A stretch of DNA of 64,000 bases from DATLED01 sp963750255 (GCA_963750255.1 CAVVPZ010000006.1:558001-622000), one strand, 5' to 3'. Positions 25,789 to 36,796 are shown, counted from the first letter of the stretch. The notes: a model not told the origin generated them from the letters alone. Made by a program: numbers and translations.

Positions 25789-27421
25789 GAGTGGGAGATC
25801 AGATCGTGGGAGAAGGCGTAGGCGGTGGCCCCGGCACGGGAGTTGACCTCGATCTTGTTGAAGATGTTCGACAAGTGGCGTGACACGGTCTTGGGGCTGA
25901 GATAGAGGACGTTGGCGATGTCAGCGTTGCTGAGTCCCGAGGCGACCAAACGCAGAACCTCGACCTCACGGCCGGTGAGACCGCCGGGGAATCGCTGCCG
26001 CCGGGTATCGGGCGGCGGCTGGTCGGCGCCGACGCCTATCTGGTCGAACAAGGCGGCGGCGGCAGCGGTGACCGCGGTTGCGGCGGCGACGTCGCCAGCT
26101 TCGTGAAGCGCCTGGCCGAGTAACGCCTTCGCGCTGGCCACCTCGAATGGGAGGCCAAGCGCCTCCCAGCTCGACACCGCTTCGGTCAGGGTGACAACGG
26201 CGACACCGGCTTCGGAATTCGCCATTTCGATCCGGCCGCGGCTCGTCAGCACGCCAGCTCGAACACCTCCGGTCGCAAGACCGACCGAGAGCGTCTCGAG
26301 CTCGGCCAGCCGTAATGCCGCCCCATCGAGGTCGCCGCAGCCAACGAGCACCTGAATGACAATCGGTAGCACTCTGGCCCGGGCGGGTCGGCGACGACGC
26401 GCCGGCGACGCATGCGGTCACGATCGCCAGAGCCGCGCCGACGTTGCCCTGCGCCAACCGCAGCAGAGCGAGGTTGGCACACGGGGCTCCACTGAGCTCC
26501 TGTGATTTGAGGAACGCTTCCTCGGCTCCCGCAAGGTCGCCGAGCCGCCGGCGGATGTCGCCGATTTCTTCCCACGCCAGCGCCGTGCCGCCGACGTGGG
26601 AACCGGCGAGCTCGCGGCCGGCGCGGCGTGCCTCGGCCTCGGCCGCGGCCAGGGATCCCCGCCGTTTCAGAACGACGGCTCGGTGCACCCGGCACACGCC
26701 GGGGAAGATGGCCAGCGGGCTCTGCGCCGCCCACCGAGATGTTGTCTCGGTCCACTCTGCGGCGCGGTCGAAGTCTTCGACCTCCTCACACGCGCTGATC
26801 AGGCTGCAGTACACCTTGCCCGTCGTGAACGGTCGAGCCCGGCCGGGCGCCGCCAACAGCATCGCCTCGTCCATGTGCGCAAGACCGTCGTTGGCGTTGC
26901 CGAGGTCGATAAGGATCCGTCCGATGGCCTGAAGGGCCTCAGCTTCGTGGTCGCTGTCGCGGCAGTGCCCGCGCCAAGGACAAACACTGGCGCGCCTCGT
27001 CGAGGGCGCCGTTGAGGTCGCCCGACCCATGCGTGACCTCTGCCTCTCGTAGTCGCCAGGCAACGTGCTCGACGCAGTCGACGTCGTCCTCGAGTGAGGC
27101 ACGAGCCCGCCTCAACCACGCTCCGGCCGCCGCCGGTCGCGCCGCGATCGAGTTGTGCTCCCACAGCCAAACGGCGCACTGCCCGGCCTGGCGGCGCTCG
27201 CCCAGCCGTTCGTACAGGGCGTAGGCGCGCTCGCGCCCGGCGATGCAGTCGTCGAGCCGTCCCAGCCACCACAGCGCTTCGGCGTAGAGGTCGGCGAGGT
27301 CGGCAGCTGCACGGGAATCGTCATCCAGCAGGGAGGCGGCGCGTTCGGCCGACGCGATGGCGCTCTCCCAATCGAGTTTCGAGATGGCTCGGCGCACGTC
27401 GCCGAGCTCGTCGACGCTCAC
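25785..27421 (-). pseudogene. LuxR-type regulator with TPR-like repeats, two frameshifts
   Basis: Three frames on one strand assemble into a protein like the intact paralogue at 40527-42152. The N-terminal helical repeats (SAIASAERAASLLDDD, LWWLGRLDDCIAGRERAYALYE) break at about 26970. The middle (EALQAIGRILIDLG, TTGKVYCSLISACEEVEDFDRAAEWTE) breaks at about 26390. The C-terminus contains a LuxR HTH (LTGREVEVLRLVASGLSNADIA, LSPKTVSRHLSNIFNKI). The intact parts keep full similarity, so either recent decay or base-calling errors would explain it. The DUF4037 gene is translationally linked downstream. Confidence 0.8.
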
Positions 27422-27602
27422 CCCGTCAGTCTTCCAACTGCTGGTCGCAGGCGCTCAACATGGCGCCATCGTCGCGAGTTCGACCAGCCCGTGAGGCATT
27501 CGTCCCATGCCTCAGTGCCTTCGGATGGGGTGTTTGGCCGATGCCACGTATGGCGGCTCTGGCCCACACTTCGCTCGTGACGGACGCTGGCCGGCCCCGC
27601 GG

Positions 27603-30431
27603 ATGAAGGAGAACGCGCCGCAGAGACAGGCGACCGCCGTGCCACGGTCTGACACGGCGCCGCGAGCCGGTTCCCGAGTGGTCGGCGGACCGGCCGCAAT
27701 GTTGCAGCTGCAACTCCTCGCGGGGAACAAGGCCACCACCTCGGCGGTCCAGGCCAAGCCGTCGACGGGCGTTCCGCAGGCCAAGAGGATTCGATCGGCG
27801 GTCGAGTCCATGCCCTACAGCGAGGTCGAGGCCAACCTTGCCCGGCTCGAGATGCAGCTGGCGCGACAGGCCAACGCCGCTTCGCCGACCGCCGACTTTC
27901 TCCGCCTCCGCATCGCCACGCTCGAGCGTCGCAAGGCGGCGCTCGCCACCGAAGAGGGCGCGCTGACCGACGGCAAGGCCACGGTGGCGAAGCGCCAGGG
28001 TCGACGTGGAGATGCCAAGACCCGGCCGGCGACGTTGTTGATGCCGGTCGGCTTCCTCCTGGCCATGCCCGGGTTCGACCCCGGCAAGGAGATCGACGAC
28101 ATCCGCACCTACCTCCGCACCGGCGCCACTCGGGCCGAGCGGGCGCGTTCGGCCAAAGCTTTGGAAGCCTTGAAGTCGTCGAATCACTCCAAGATCACCG
28201 CAACCATCGAGGCTGACCGCCGAGCGAGGATGGAGCAGCGGTTGAAAGCGGTCGGCGGCGATGGCACAGCGCAACTCGAACGGCTGGCGGCGATCCTGGA
28301 CTCGATCCAGGGCGACCCGCAGGATCCCACCCTCATGTGGCTCCCCAACGGCTCGGAGCGAATCCCCATGCGAGCCGAGGAGGTGGGGCGCGTACGGAGG
28401 AACACCACGGCAACGCTCGACGACTCGGCCCGGAAGGTTCACGCTTCCTTCCAGAACGTATGGACGTCGTGGTTGGAACGGCACGAGACCAACGAACGTC
28501 ACAGCGTTGTTCATGGTGCGGTGAAGTGGTACACGCGCACGGCCGACATCAGCGAAGCCGAGATGGACCAGTACCTGAAGACGAGCCTCGGGCTGCGACG
28601 CTTGGTGACGGCCAAGGCCACCGCCGGTCAGTACGCGATCGCCGCGCGAACTCTGCTGAAGGAGCAGGGCCATCTCGCGACCATCGCAAGGCGGGTGGAG
28701 GAGTGGGATGCAGCGCTTGTGGGCGGCGCGGAATGGCTGCTCCTCTGCGTCAACGTGCTGAAAGAGGGGCTCACGATGCTGGCGACCGGGGGCGCCGCAG
28801 GCATCGTCCGCTCCGGAGTGCAGGGCGCCGTCACGGTGATGGGCGCAGGCACGGCAGCAGGGGCAGCGGGTGCGGGGCTCGGGTCGGTGGCAGACCAAGT
28901 CAGCTCGGGAGAGGGCATCAGCCTTCGAGCAACAGTCGGTGCCATGCGAATTGGAGGTGGCGAGGGTATGGCCATCGGCGGAGGAGGGGCAGCTGACGAG
29001 GCGTTCAAGGTCGCGGGTGCGGCGACCAAGGCTGGCAAAGCCGTGCGTTCCATCGGCGCCGCCGCTGCCCTTGACGCGGCCTCGGCGGCGATGAAGGGGG
29101 ACTCGGTGAAGACGGCCGCGTTCGGCGGCGTTGTCGGCGGTGCGGTCGGGCAGACCCTCAAGGCCGCAGCAAAGGGCCGGAAGGCGGGCGAGGTGGCGGC
29201 CGACGTCGCTGCTGGCGGCGCGAAGGCGGGCGCGGCCGGCGGCGACGTCGAGGACATCGCCAAAGGTGCGGTTCTCGGGGGCGTCGGAAACGTGGTGGGC
29301 GGAGCGATCACAGGCCATCACGCCCACGACCGTTCGCCGTCGACCCCCGGTGAGGGCGGAGGCGGGCCTGCGCCGAACCGGAACATCTCAGAGGCGCACG
29401 TCCCGACAATTCCAGGTGGCAACCACGGCCCCGAGGCCCACGCGCCGACCGAGCACCCGACTTCCGACGCCCCAGCGGCGACTGTCGGCTCCGGCGACGG
29501 CCCCGGGGCGACCGTCGGCTCCGGTCCCCACCTAGACGAGGCCAGAACAGCCGGAACGGGCGACGGTCCCGGGCCGGGCGAGGGGCCGCCCAACGGTGCC
29601 GGTCCTGACACGCGGTTCGACAACATCGAACTCCCGTCGGTTCCGATGGGGGTCGAGTACCTCCGGCTTGAGAAAGGGCACTTCCGGGAGGTGAGTGGCC
29701 TGGCCGGCGAAGGAGTGTCGGGTCAACGCCTTCTGGAGGACACTCGCACGGGCCAGCGCTATCTGTTCAAGCCCGCCAACGAGGCGAGGCGGGTCGACCG
29801 AGCCGAGGAGCACGGCATCCGTACCGGTGAGAACCACTCGCGTGCCGACGCCGCCGCCCACGTCGCGACGCGCCTCGGCATCGATACACCTCGGGTGCGT
29901 TCCGTCAGCATCGGGACCGAGAAGGGCTCGCTCACCGCGTGGGAAGGCGGCACAACGTCGCTCGCCAAGCTCAAGGAGAACGATCCGGAAGGCTTCCGTC
30001 GCGTCGTGAGCTCGAGCGAGTACCGACGCCAGCGCAACGGGATCGACGCGGTCGACTATCTGATGAACAACGTCGACCGGGGGCAGAATCTTGGCAATCT
30101 GCTGGTGGAACTCGATGCCCACGGGGAGCTGGTGCGCCTGATTCCGGTTGACCACGACCTCACCTTCACGAGCACCGTCGAGCACATCAAGATCCCAACC
30201 CACACGCGCCCGCTGCCCCCCGAGTACTCGCCCGAGATGCACGCAAACCTCGAACGACTCAGCGCCGACAGGGTGAAGTTGATCGAAGCGCTCACGCCGC
30301 TGGTCGGCGAGGGTGCCATACCCGGCGTGCTCCACCGTCTCGACGAACTCGTGGCCGACGCCAAACGCAAGTCCATCGTCGCTCGCCGGCGTGCCCAGTC
30401 GTCGCCCACGCTGCACGGGCCGGGAACTTGA
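27603..30431 (+). CDS. effector-like secreted protein: AGN leader, Gly-rich hydrophobic core, C-terminal kinase-like domain
   Basis: A large protein, 942 residues from the ATG at 27603; the frame is open upstream. Near residue 35 it has AAMLQLQLLAGNKATT, close to the LQ-x-x-AGN-x-A leader found in proteins associated with extracellular contractile injection systems and in DUF4157 toxins. Residues 60-370 are charged and helical. About 373-570 is a Gly/Ala-rich hydrophobic stretch with glycine-zipper character, and 576-680 is a Pro/Gly/Thr linker. Residues 684-920 look like a PI3/4-kinase or HipA-like kinase: a lysine strand YLFKPANEARR (about 720), a catalytic-loop-like NNVDRGQNLGN (about 822) and a metal-site-like VDHDLTF (about 850). 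No injection-system genes lie in the window. Toxin/effector is inference. Confidence 0.7.
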   Translation: MKENAPQRQATAVPRSDTAPRAGSRVVGGPAAMLQLQLLAGNKATTSAVQAKPSTGVPQAKRIRSAVESMPYSEVEANLARLEMQLARQANAASPTADFLRLRIATLERRKAALATEEGALTDGKATVAKRQGRRGDAKTRPATLLMPVGFLLAMPGFDPGKEIDDIRTYLRTGATRAERARSAKALEALKSSNHSKITATIEADRRARMEQRLKAVGGDGTAQLERLAAILDSIQGDPQDPTLMWLPNGSERIPMRAEEVGRVRRNTTATLDDSARKVHASFQNVWTSWLERHETNERHSVVHGAVKWYTRTADISEAEMDQYLKTSLGLRRLVTAKATAGQYAIAARTLLKEQGHLATIARRVEEWDAALVGGAEWLLLCVNVLKEGLTMLATGGAAGIVRSGVQGAVTVMGAGTAAGAAGAGLGSVADQVSSGEGISLRATVGAMRIGGGEGMAIGGGGAADEAFKVAGAATKAGKAVRSIGAAAALDAASAAMKGDSVKTAAFGGVVGGAVGQTLKAAAKGRKAGEVAADVAAGGAKAGAAGGDVEDIAKGAVLGGVGNVVGGAITGHHAHDRSPSTPGEGGGGPAPNRNISEAHVPTIPGGNHGPEAHAPTEHPTSDAPAATVGSGDGPGATVGSGPHLDEARTAGTGDGPGPGEGPPNGAGPDTRFDNIELPSVPMGVEYLRLEKGHFREVSGLAGEGVSGQRLLEDTRTGQRYLFKPANEARRVDRAEEHGIRTGENHSRADAAAHVATRLGIDTPRVRSVSIGTEKGSLTAWEGGTTSLAKLKENDPEGFRRVVSSSEYRRQRNGIDAVDYLMNNVDRGQNLGNLLVELDAHGELVRLIPVDHDLTFTSTVEHIKIPTHTRPLPPEYSPEMHANLERLSADRVKLIEALTPLVGEGAIPGVLHRLDELVADAKRKSIVARRRAQSSPTLHGPGT

Positions 30432-30593
30432 GCGCCGTTCCCGATCGCGTCGAGGAGCCGGGTCAGGTACGACGCATCGCAGGCATTCAGCTGCCGGAGT
30501 CGGACGTGCCCACCCCCGAGGAGGACAAGAGACACGCTGTGCCGTAGCGTCGCGGTTCCCGCCTCACCCGACCGACTGCGCCTGGAGCGACAC

Positions 30594-31664
30594 TTGACCA
30601 CGATCGAAGACGGACGCGTCCCTGCGGCCGTCCTGCGGCTGCGCGACGTCCGCGCCGTCATTCCGGCAGAACTTCTCCGGCCGGATCGGCGTCGAGCCGC
30701 GGCCGTGCTGGTACTGGTGTCAGCTCAGGTCGTGGTCGCCACCGCGTTCGCGGCGCTGGTCTGGAGTCAGCGGTGGTGGGTCGCCGCCCCGATCAGTTGG
30801 CTGCTGGGGTCGATCGCGGCCTGCTCTCTCTTCGTCGCCGGCCACGACTGCGCGCACGGGTCGTTCTTGCGGAGTCGCCGCGCCATGGAAGTCATCGGCC
30901 ACCTGTGCATGGCGCCGGTCCTCTACCCGATGCGGGCGTGGAAGTACTCCCACGACGCGCACCACCGAGAGACCAACCGGCTCGGCGGCGGTGAAGGCAT
31001 CTACTTCGACAACGCCTGGAGTCCCCGCCGCGAGGGCGAGTATGCCCAGATGCGTGAGAACGAGCGGGTGCTGGCGGTCCTCTATCGCATCATTCGATTG
31101 GCGCCCCCGGTGGGCTCGTTCCTCCACCTGCTCGGGTATCACTGGCGGCCCAGGCTCTTCCGGCCCCACCACCGCCAGCGTGTGCTCCGCTCGATGGCGG
31201 CCAGCCTCGCCATCAACGCCGCCATCGTCGGCGTCGTATGGGCGTTCACTGGCTCGGTGCTCGCCGTCGCCCACTTCTGGCTGATTCCCGCGCTGGGCTT
31301 CCACGCCTGGATGGCCCTCTACACCTTCTTGCACCACACGGCAGAAGACATTGCCTTTCTCGATCCCGACCGGTGGACCCCCGTGGCCGGCCAACTCGAC
31401 GGCACGGTCAACTGCCTGGCACCCCGCTGGCTCTCGTTCCTTCACCTCAACATCGACGTGCACATCCCCCACCATGTGTCGACGTCGGTTCCGAGCTATC
31501 ACCTTCGGGCCGCCAACGCCGCCATTCGAGCCAGCGAGTTCGGCGTCCGGATGACCGAACGCCCAATGACGCTCGGCTACCTCCGTCGCACCGTCCGAGC
31601 CTGTCAGCTGTGGCGCAACGCCGACGACGAATACGCCCGCTTCGCCGACCAGCCCCGGCCGTAG
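30594..31664 (+). CDS. membrane fatty acid desaturase
   Basis: A 356-residue membrane-bound desaturase. The three histidine boxes that bind the di-iron site are present: HDCAHGS (about residue 84), HDAHHRE (about 120) and HIPHH (about 297). Hydrophobic pairs flank them (40-80 and 190-240). The spacing resembles delta-12-type acyl-lipid desaturases of bacteria. The encoded start is TTG at 30594, with no better start nearby. The 162 bp between it and the effector-like gene shows no gene. Confidence 0.9.
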   Translation: MTTIEDGRVPAAVLRLRDVRAVIPAELLRPDRRRAAAVLVLVSAQVVVATAFAALVWSQRWWVAAPISWLLGSIAACSLFVAGHDCAHGSFLRSRRAMEVIGHLCMAPVLYPMRAWKYSHDAHHRETNRLGGGEGIYFDNAWSPRREGEYAQMRENERVLAVLYRIIRLAPPVGSFLHLLGYHWRPRLFRPHHRQRVLRSMAASLAINAAIVGVVWAFTGSVLAVAHFWLIPALGFHAWMALYTFLHHTAEDIAFLDPDRWTPVAGQLDGTVNCLAPRWLSFLHLNIDVHIPHHVSTSVPSYHLRAANAAIRASEFGVRMTERPMTLGYLRRTVRACQLWRNADDEYARFADQPRP

Positions 31665-31686
31665 CGCAGCCGAGCGCACCCGGCGG

Positions 31687-33967
31687 CTACTGCTTGGTCA
31701 TCTCCGCGGCAAGGCGGGCTTCGGCCTCGGCTCGTCGCTCGGTCTCGGAGCGCGACGGGTCGACGTCGACGGTGACCTCGTGGAGCGTGCCCTCGAAGGG
31801 AAAGGGGCCCGTGTACGCAGTGCTGACCGGTGAATGGGTGCCTGATCCGATGCTCGCCCCGATCGAGCTCATCATGCGCATCGCGTAGGGGACGTCGGCG
31901 GCGCCGCACGGCAGGCCGTCGATGCGGATCTCGATTCGACCGGCCCGCCCGATGCGCTCGAAGCGGACCGTGAGCTCGCGGGCGTCGGCCGGGATCGTCA
32001 CGTCGGACTCGATGAGGGTGTGGTCGCCGAAGGCGTTGTAGTCGAAGCAGAGTCGATCGCCGAGCACGAACATCACGTACCCTGCGTTCTGGGTACCCGT
32101 CGTGAACAGCACGCCGCCCTCGCCCGGAGATCGGCTGACGGTGGCCGTCATCGTCCACGAGCGGCCCCCTACTGCCGGGCCGGCCGATGCGGGCAGCGGG
32201 GACACCGGCGGCACGTAGCGATAGCGATTGCTCTGGTGCGGAGTGTGCGGCTGGCGGGGTGTGGCGAAGAGTTCGAGGCGCCCGGGTGTCGAATGGCAAG
32301 CCGCCGTGCCGATCCATCTCGGACCACCAGACTTCGATGAGGTGCTCGAGCTTCTCCGGGCGTTCGGCGGCGAGGTCGTTGCACTCGGAGAAGTCGTCGG
32401 GGAGGTAATACAGCTCCCAAATGTCCTCGGTGTCGGGGCGGGTGAAGTCGCGCCGGGTCACGGCCTTCCAACCGTCCTCGACGATGCCGCGATGGCCCAT
32501 CATCTCGAAGTACTGGACGGTTCGGGTCGAGGGCGCCGCCGGCATCGTCGAGCGTGTAGAGGATCGGCGTTCCCGCCACCGGGATCTGCTCGTAGCCGTT
32601 GTAGACGTCGGGCGGCGTGATCCCGATCGCCTCGTAGACCGTCGGTGCGATGTCGACGACGTGGTGGAACTGGTGTCGAAGCCCGCCGGTGTCGGTGATG
32701 CGCTGGGGCCAGTGCATGATGAGCGGGGAGCGGACGCCGCCGGCATGGGTGTTCTGCTTGTACCACTTGTTCGGGCAGTTGCCGGCCTGCGACCAGCCCC
32801 ACGGATAGTTGTTGTGGGCGTTGGGTCCGCCGATGTCGTCGAGGCGGTGGATCATCTCGTCGGCCGAGTCGAAGCGCATGTTGAAGAACGCCATCTCATG
32901 CACCTGGCCGTTGGGTCCGCCCTCCTGTGAGGCGCCGTTGTCGGAGGTGAGGATCACCAGGGTGTTGTCGAGTTCGCCGAGTCGCTCGAGCGTGTCGAGC
33001 AGCCGGCCGATCTGGGCGTCGGTGTGGTCGAGGAAGGCGGCGAACGCTTCTTGGAACCGGGCGAACAACGTGCGCTCGTTGGCCGACAAGGTCATCCCAC
33101 GCGTTGACGCCGGGATTGCGGGGCGCCAGTCGCGTGTCCGGCGGGGATGATCCCCATCTCCAACTGGCGCTCGTACCACCGCTGCCGGAAGACGTCCCAT
33201 CCCTCGTCGAACGCGCCGCGGTACTTGTCGAGGTAGGCCTGCGGAGCCTGGTGGGGCGCGTGGACGGCGCCGAATGCCACGTAGCCGAAGAAGGGGCGAT
33301 CCGGACGGACCGACTTGGAGTCGTGGATGAATTCAATGGCGTGATCGACCAGATCGTCGGTGACGTGGTAGCCCTCGGCCGGCGATCGAGGCGGGTCGAT
33401 GTGGTGCTGGTCGTAGGTGAGCATCGGATTGAACTGGTCGGTCTCGCCCTCGAGGAACCCGTAGAAGCGGTCGAAGCCTCGCTGGGTGGGCCAGTGATCG
33501 AACGGTCCGGCGGCCGACGCATCCTCCATGTTGACGAGGTGCCACTTGCCGACCGCCCACGTGCCATAGCCCTGCTGTCCGAGCACCTCGGCCATCGTCG
33601 CCGCGTTGTGGGTGATCTGTCCGGTCATCGACGGGTAGCCAGAGACCATGTTGGCGATGCTCCGCATGCCGACCGTGTGGTGGTTGCGTCCGGTGAGAAG
33701 GGCGGCGCGGGTCGGCGAGCACAGCGGCGTCACGTGGAAGTTGGTGAACCGGACGCCCCCGGCGGCGAGGCGGTCGGCGTTGGGGGTGTGCAGCGTCGAG
33801 CCGTAGCACCCGAAGTGGGAGAACCCGAGGTCGTCGTAGAGGATCACGAGGACGTTCGGCGCCGTGTCGCCCGGATGGCGAGCCGGCCGGTGATGCGGAA
33901 CCGACTCCTCGAGCGTGCGCCCGATTCGCCCCTCGAACCACTCCCGACCCGGGATCTCGTCCGGCAT
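31687..33967 (-). pseudogene. arylsulfatase (formylglycine type), about four frameshifts
   Basis: Minus-strand frames assemble into one long sulfatase. The N-terminus from the ATG at 33967 contains NVLVILYDDLGFSHFGCYG and the active-site motif LCSPTRAALLTGR, whose Cys is converted to formylglycine. Later frames contain DNTLVILTSDNGASQEGG (metal site) and THAGGVRSPLIMHWP, and the C-terminus includes an extra beta domain (GYVMFVLGDRLCFDYNAFGDH). Frame changes fall near 33130, 33095, 32550 and 32250. Sulfatases hydrolyse sulfate esters. It is divergent from the gene for its activating enzyme. As assembled it cannot be translated whole. Confidence 0.88.
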
Positions 33968-34048
33968 GGTGCCCCCCGACGTGTTGATTGCGACCGACAC
34001 TACTGATGTCGCTGCTCCATTGGATCGCCACCGGTATCGTCGGTCGGC

Positions 34049-35002
34049 GTGACCTGCTGCGTGCCCGAACGCGAGCCGCATCAGCACGAGTCGGCCACGA
34101 CCGAGGCTGCGCCGGTGTCCGCCTTCGGGCCGCTCGCGGCGGCAGTCTCGACCGCAATGGTCGGGATCCCGGGGGGCACGTTCGTCATGGGAGAAGAGTC
34201 GGCGCTGGCCAACCCGGGCGATGGAGAGGAACCAGTGACTGTGACGCTCGAGCCCTACCTCCTTGACGCCACATCCGTCACGAATGATTCATTCGCTGCC
34301 TTCGTCGATGCGACCGGTTACCTCACCACGGCCGAGGAAATTGGATCGTCGTTCGTCTTTGGAGGATTGTTGCCCGACGACTTCCCGCCGACGCGGGCGA
34401 TGGTGGGGGCCGAGTGGTGGCGCGACGTCGACGGAGCGTCGTGGCGGCACCCGGAGGGCCCAGGATCCGACCTCACCGCCAGGGGCGATCACCCGGTGGT
34501 GCACGTATCACTGGTCGATGCCTCTGCCTACGCCGACTGGCGTGGTGTCCGACTGCCGACCGAGCCGGAGTGGGAGCGAGCGGCCCGGGCCGGGACCACC
34601 ACGGTGTGGCCGTGGGGTGACGACCGCGAACCCGACGGTCGACACGCCATGAACGTGTGGCAGGGAGCGTTCCCGGCCGAAGACCACGGAGACGACGGGT
34701 ATGTCGGGACGGCCCCGGTGACGGCGTATCACCCCAATGCCTTCGGGTTGTGGAACATGGTCGGCAACGTCTGGGAGTGGACCGTCGACGACTTCGGCCT
34801 CCGTTTCGCGGGTGGGGAGCGGACCGGCCGCCGCGTCCTCAAAGGTGGCTCGTATCTGTGCCACGCCGCCTACTGCAACCGCTATCGGCCCGCCGGCCGC
34901 ATCGGTTCGCCGGCCCGAGACCACGACGGGCCACGTCGGGTTCCGCTGCGCTGCCTCCCCGTCCTGAACGGGTCGGGCGCAGGCTCGGTCGGACTACCGT
35001 GA
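34049..35002 (+). CDS. formylglycine-generating enzyme (SUMF1/FGE type)
   Basis: A 317-residue sulfatase-modifying oxidase. The fold markers VGIPGGTFVMG, YLLDATSVTNDSFAAFV, VRLPTEPEWERAARAG, NVWEWTVDDFG and KGGSYLCHAAYCNRYR occur in order. The last holds the redox pair Cys271 and Cys276 that binds copper and oxidises the target cysteine, as in actinobacterial FGE. A short CC motif at the N-terminus is also common in these proteins. It activates sulfatases by making formylglycine in C-x-P-x-R motifs, and the sulfatase transcribed from the opposite strand, 82 bp away, is the obvious client. It starts at GTG 34049. Confidence 0.93.
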   Translation: MTCCVPEREPHQHESATTEAAPVSAFGPLAAAVSTAMVGIPGGTFVMGEESALANPGDGEEPVTVTLEPYLLDATSVTNDSFAAFVDATGYLTTAEEIGSSFVFGGLLPDDFPPTRAMVGAEWWRDVDGASWRHPEGPGSDLTARGDHPVVHVSLVDASAYADWRGVRLPTEPEWERAARAGTTTVWPWGDDREPDGRHAMNVWQGAFPAEDHGDDGYVGTAPVTAYHPNAFGLWNMVGNVWEWTVDDFGLRFAGGERTGRRVLKGGSYLCHAAYCNRYRPAGRIGSPARDHDGPRRVPLRCLPVLNGSGAGSVGLP

Positions 35003-35377
35003 CGCCCGTGGAGCGGGTTCTGGGTATCGGCGGCATGTTCTTCCGGGCGAAGGACCCGGAGATGCTGGCGGCGTGGTACCACGAGCACCTCGGTATCGAC
35101 CCGGTACCAACCGATGCCGGCCGCACCTCCTGGGTGCAGGAAGCGGGTCTCAACCGTGTTCGCCCCCTTCGCCGACGACACCGAGTACTTCGGGCGGCGG
35201 GAGCAGCAGTGGATGCTCAACTTCCGCGTACGGGACCTCGAGGCGATGCGCGCCCAGTTGCGCTCCGCGGGGGTCCTGGTCGACGACGCGACCGAGAAGC
35301 TCGACGGCATCGGCAGATTCGGCTGGGCCTCCGATCCCGAGGGCAACCGCTTCGAGCTGTGGGAGCCGTCAGCGTGA
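34999..35377 (+). pseudogene. VOC/glyoxalase-fold protein, one frameshift
   Basis: The N-terminal half reads VLGIGGMFFRAKDPEMLAAW, YHEHLGIDP and SWVQEAG; the frame changes near 35155 and resumes TVFAPFADDTEYFG, NFRVRDLEAMRAQLRSAGV, GWASDPEGNRFELWEP. Together this is a standard two-repeat vicinal-oxygen-chelate protein of about 125 residues with one metal Glu near the end. The GTG start overlaps the FGE stop (GTGA). The true product is likely intact if the break is an assembly error. Substrate unknown. Confidence 0.8.
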
Positions 35378-35433
35378 AGCTGAGGGGTGCATCGTCGTCG
35401 ATTGGGACGCGAGGCGAGGGGTAGGACGGCTCG

Positions 35434-36796
35434 GTGGTGAATCAATCCTGGCGTCCCGCCGGAGGGCAGGGCACCCCGGTGCTGGAACGTCGCACATCCC
35501 TCGAACCCACAGCCGCGAGCCCGGGCCAGGCCCGACGCCTCCTGCGACAAGCGTTGACCTCGGCTGGGGTGGACGCCGGTCTCGCTGACGCCGCCGAGCT
35601 CGCCATCAGTGAGGTCGTGACCAACGCTGCACTTCACGCCCACACGCAGATCGACATTCGGGTGGCGGTGTTCGCCTCGGGCGTGCTCGTGGAGGTACGC
35701 GATCAGAACAAGGAGCTACCCGTCGGTCGGAGCTACGACGTCGAGGCGACCACCGGCCGGGGGATGAGCCTCGTGTCGGCAGTCACGACGGCATGCGGCG
35801 TCCATTCGCTCGGGGCCGAAGGCAAGGCGGTCTGGTTCTGGGTGACAGGGGAGCGAGACGAGGACCCGGAGGCCATCCTCGATCAATGGGACATCGACGA
35901 AATTCCCGCCATCGAGACACCCGAGAAGATCGAAGTCCTGCTCGCCTCGATGCCTCCGACCCTCTGGCTGTCGGCTCGACAGCACCATGACGCGGTCCTG
36001 CGCGAGCTCCTGCTCTATCTGGCCGAGCACGACGATGTTGTGGCGGACTTCGCCGCATCCGACCGCGCCCGACGGACGATCACCTCGGCCTTGACGGCCG
36101 AGTTGGACAGGGCAGGGCACGACGGACAACTTCAGTCCGTCGTGCCCGCCAGCCCGAGTTCTCTCCCGTCCAGCCCGCAGCAGCTCGATCTCGAGTTCTG
36201 TGTGCACCCTGATGCCGCCGGCGACTTCCTGGCGTTACAGGACGTGCTCGACATGGCCGAAGCCCTGGCCACGGCCGGGCGGCTCCTGATCCGCCCCGCC
36301 CTGCCCGAGATCGTGGCCGTGCGCGATTGGGCATGCGAGCAGGTGATCGCCCAGCTGGCAGGGTCGCCGCCCGTACCATGGCCGGGGACGGCACAGGAGC
36401 GATTCGAGACCGCCGTCCACGATCGAACCATCCACGATGCTCCCGAATGGGATGCGAGCTTGGTCACCGAAGCCTCGACCGGCGTCATCGCCGCCGACGA
36501 GGCCAACCGCATCATTGCCGTGAGCCGGCCTCTTGCCGACCTGCTGCTCTGGGAGATCGATCAGCTCGTGGGCCGAAGGGTCGTGACGGTGATTCCGCCC
36601 TCACTGCGGGAGGCTCACGTCGCCGGCTTCAGCCGGCACCTCAGCACCGGTGAGGCCCACGTTCTGGGGGTCCCGCTCGTCCTTCCGGTCCTGCGGCGCG
36701 ACGGCACCGAGATCGACTGCACAGCTCCTGATCGAACGCCTGACCGATGTGACCGGCCGGTCCGTGTACCTCGCCTGGATCGAGGGCGTTTCCTAG
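35434..36796 (+). pseudogene. RsbW-like ATPase domain plus PAS-domain signalling protein, frameshift near the end
   Basis: The N-terminal domain (about residues 20-145) is a serine-kinase/anti-sigma-type HATPase: ELAISEVVTNAALHA (N box) and TTGRGMSLVSAV (G box). An unfamiliar helical region (170-330) follows, and then a PAS domain (DASLVTEASTGVIAADEANRIIAVSRPLA). The PAS ends one frame over (LLIERLTDVTGRS, LAWIEGVS) because of an extra base near 36721, so the natural stop is the TAG at 36794 and the long tail in the original frame is spurious. It is a likely partner-switching or light/redox-type regulator, with no sigma gene adjacent. The end overlaps the convergent PQQ gene by 4 bp. Confidence 0.8.

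Noticed and set aside
27426..29327. 633-residue minus-strand open frame
   Set aside because: Antisense shadow of the effector-like gene; no recognisable domain.
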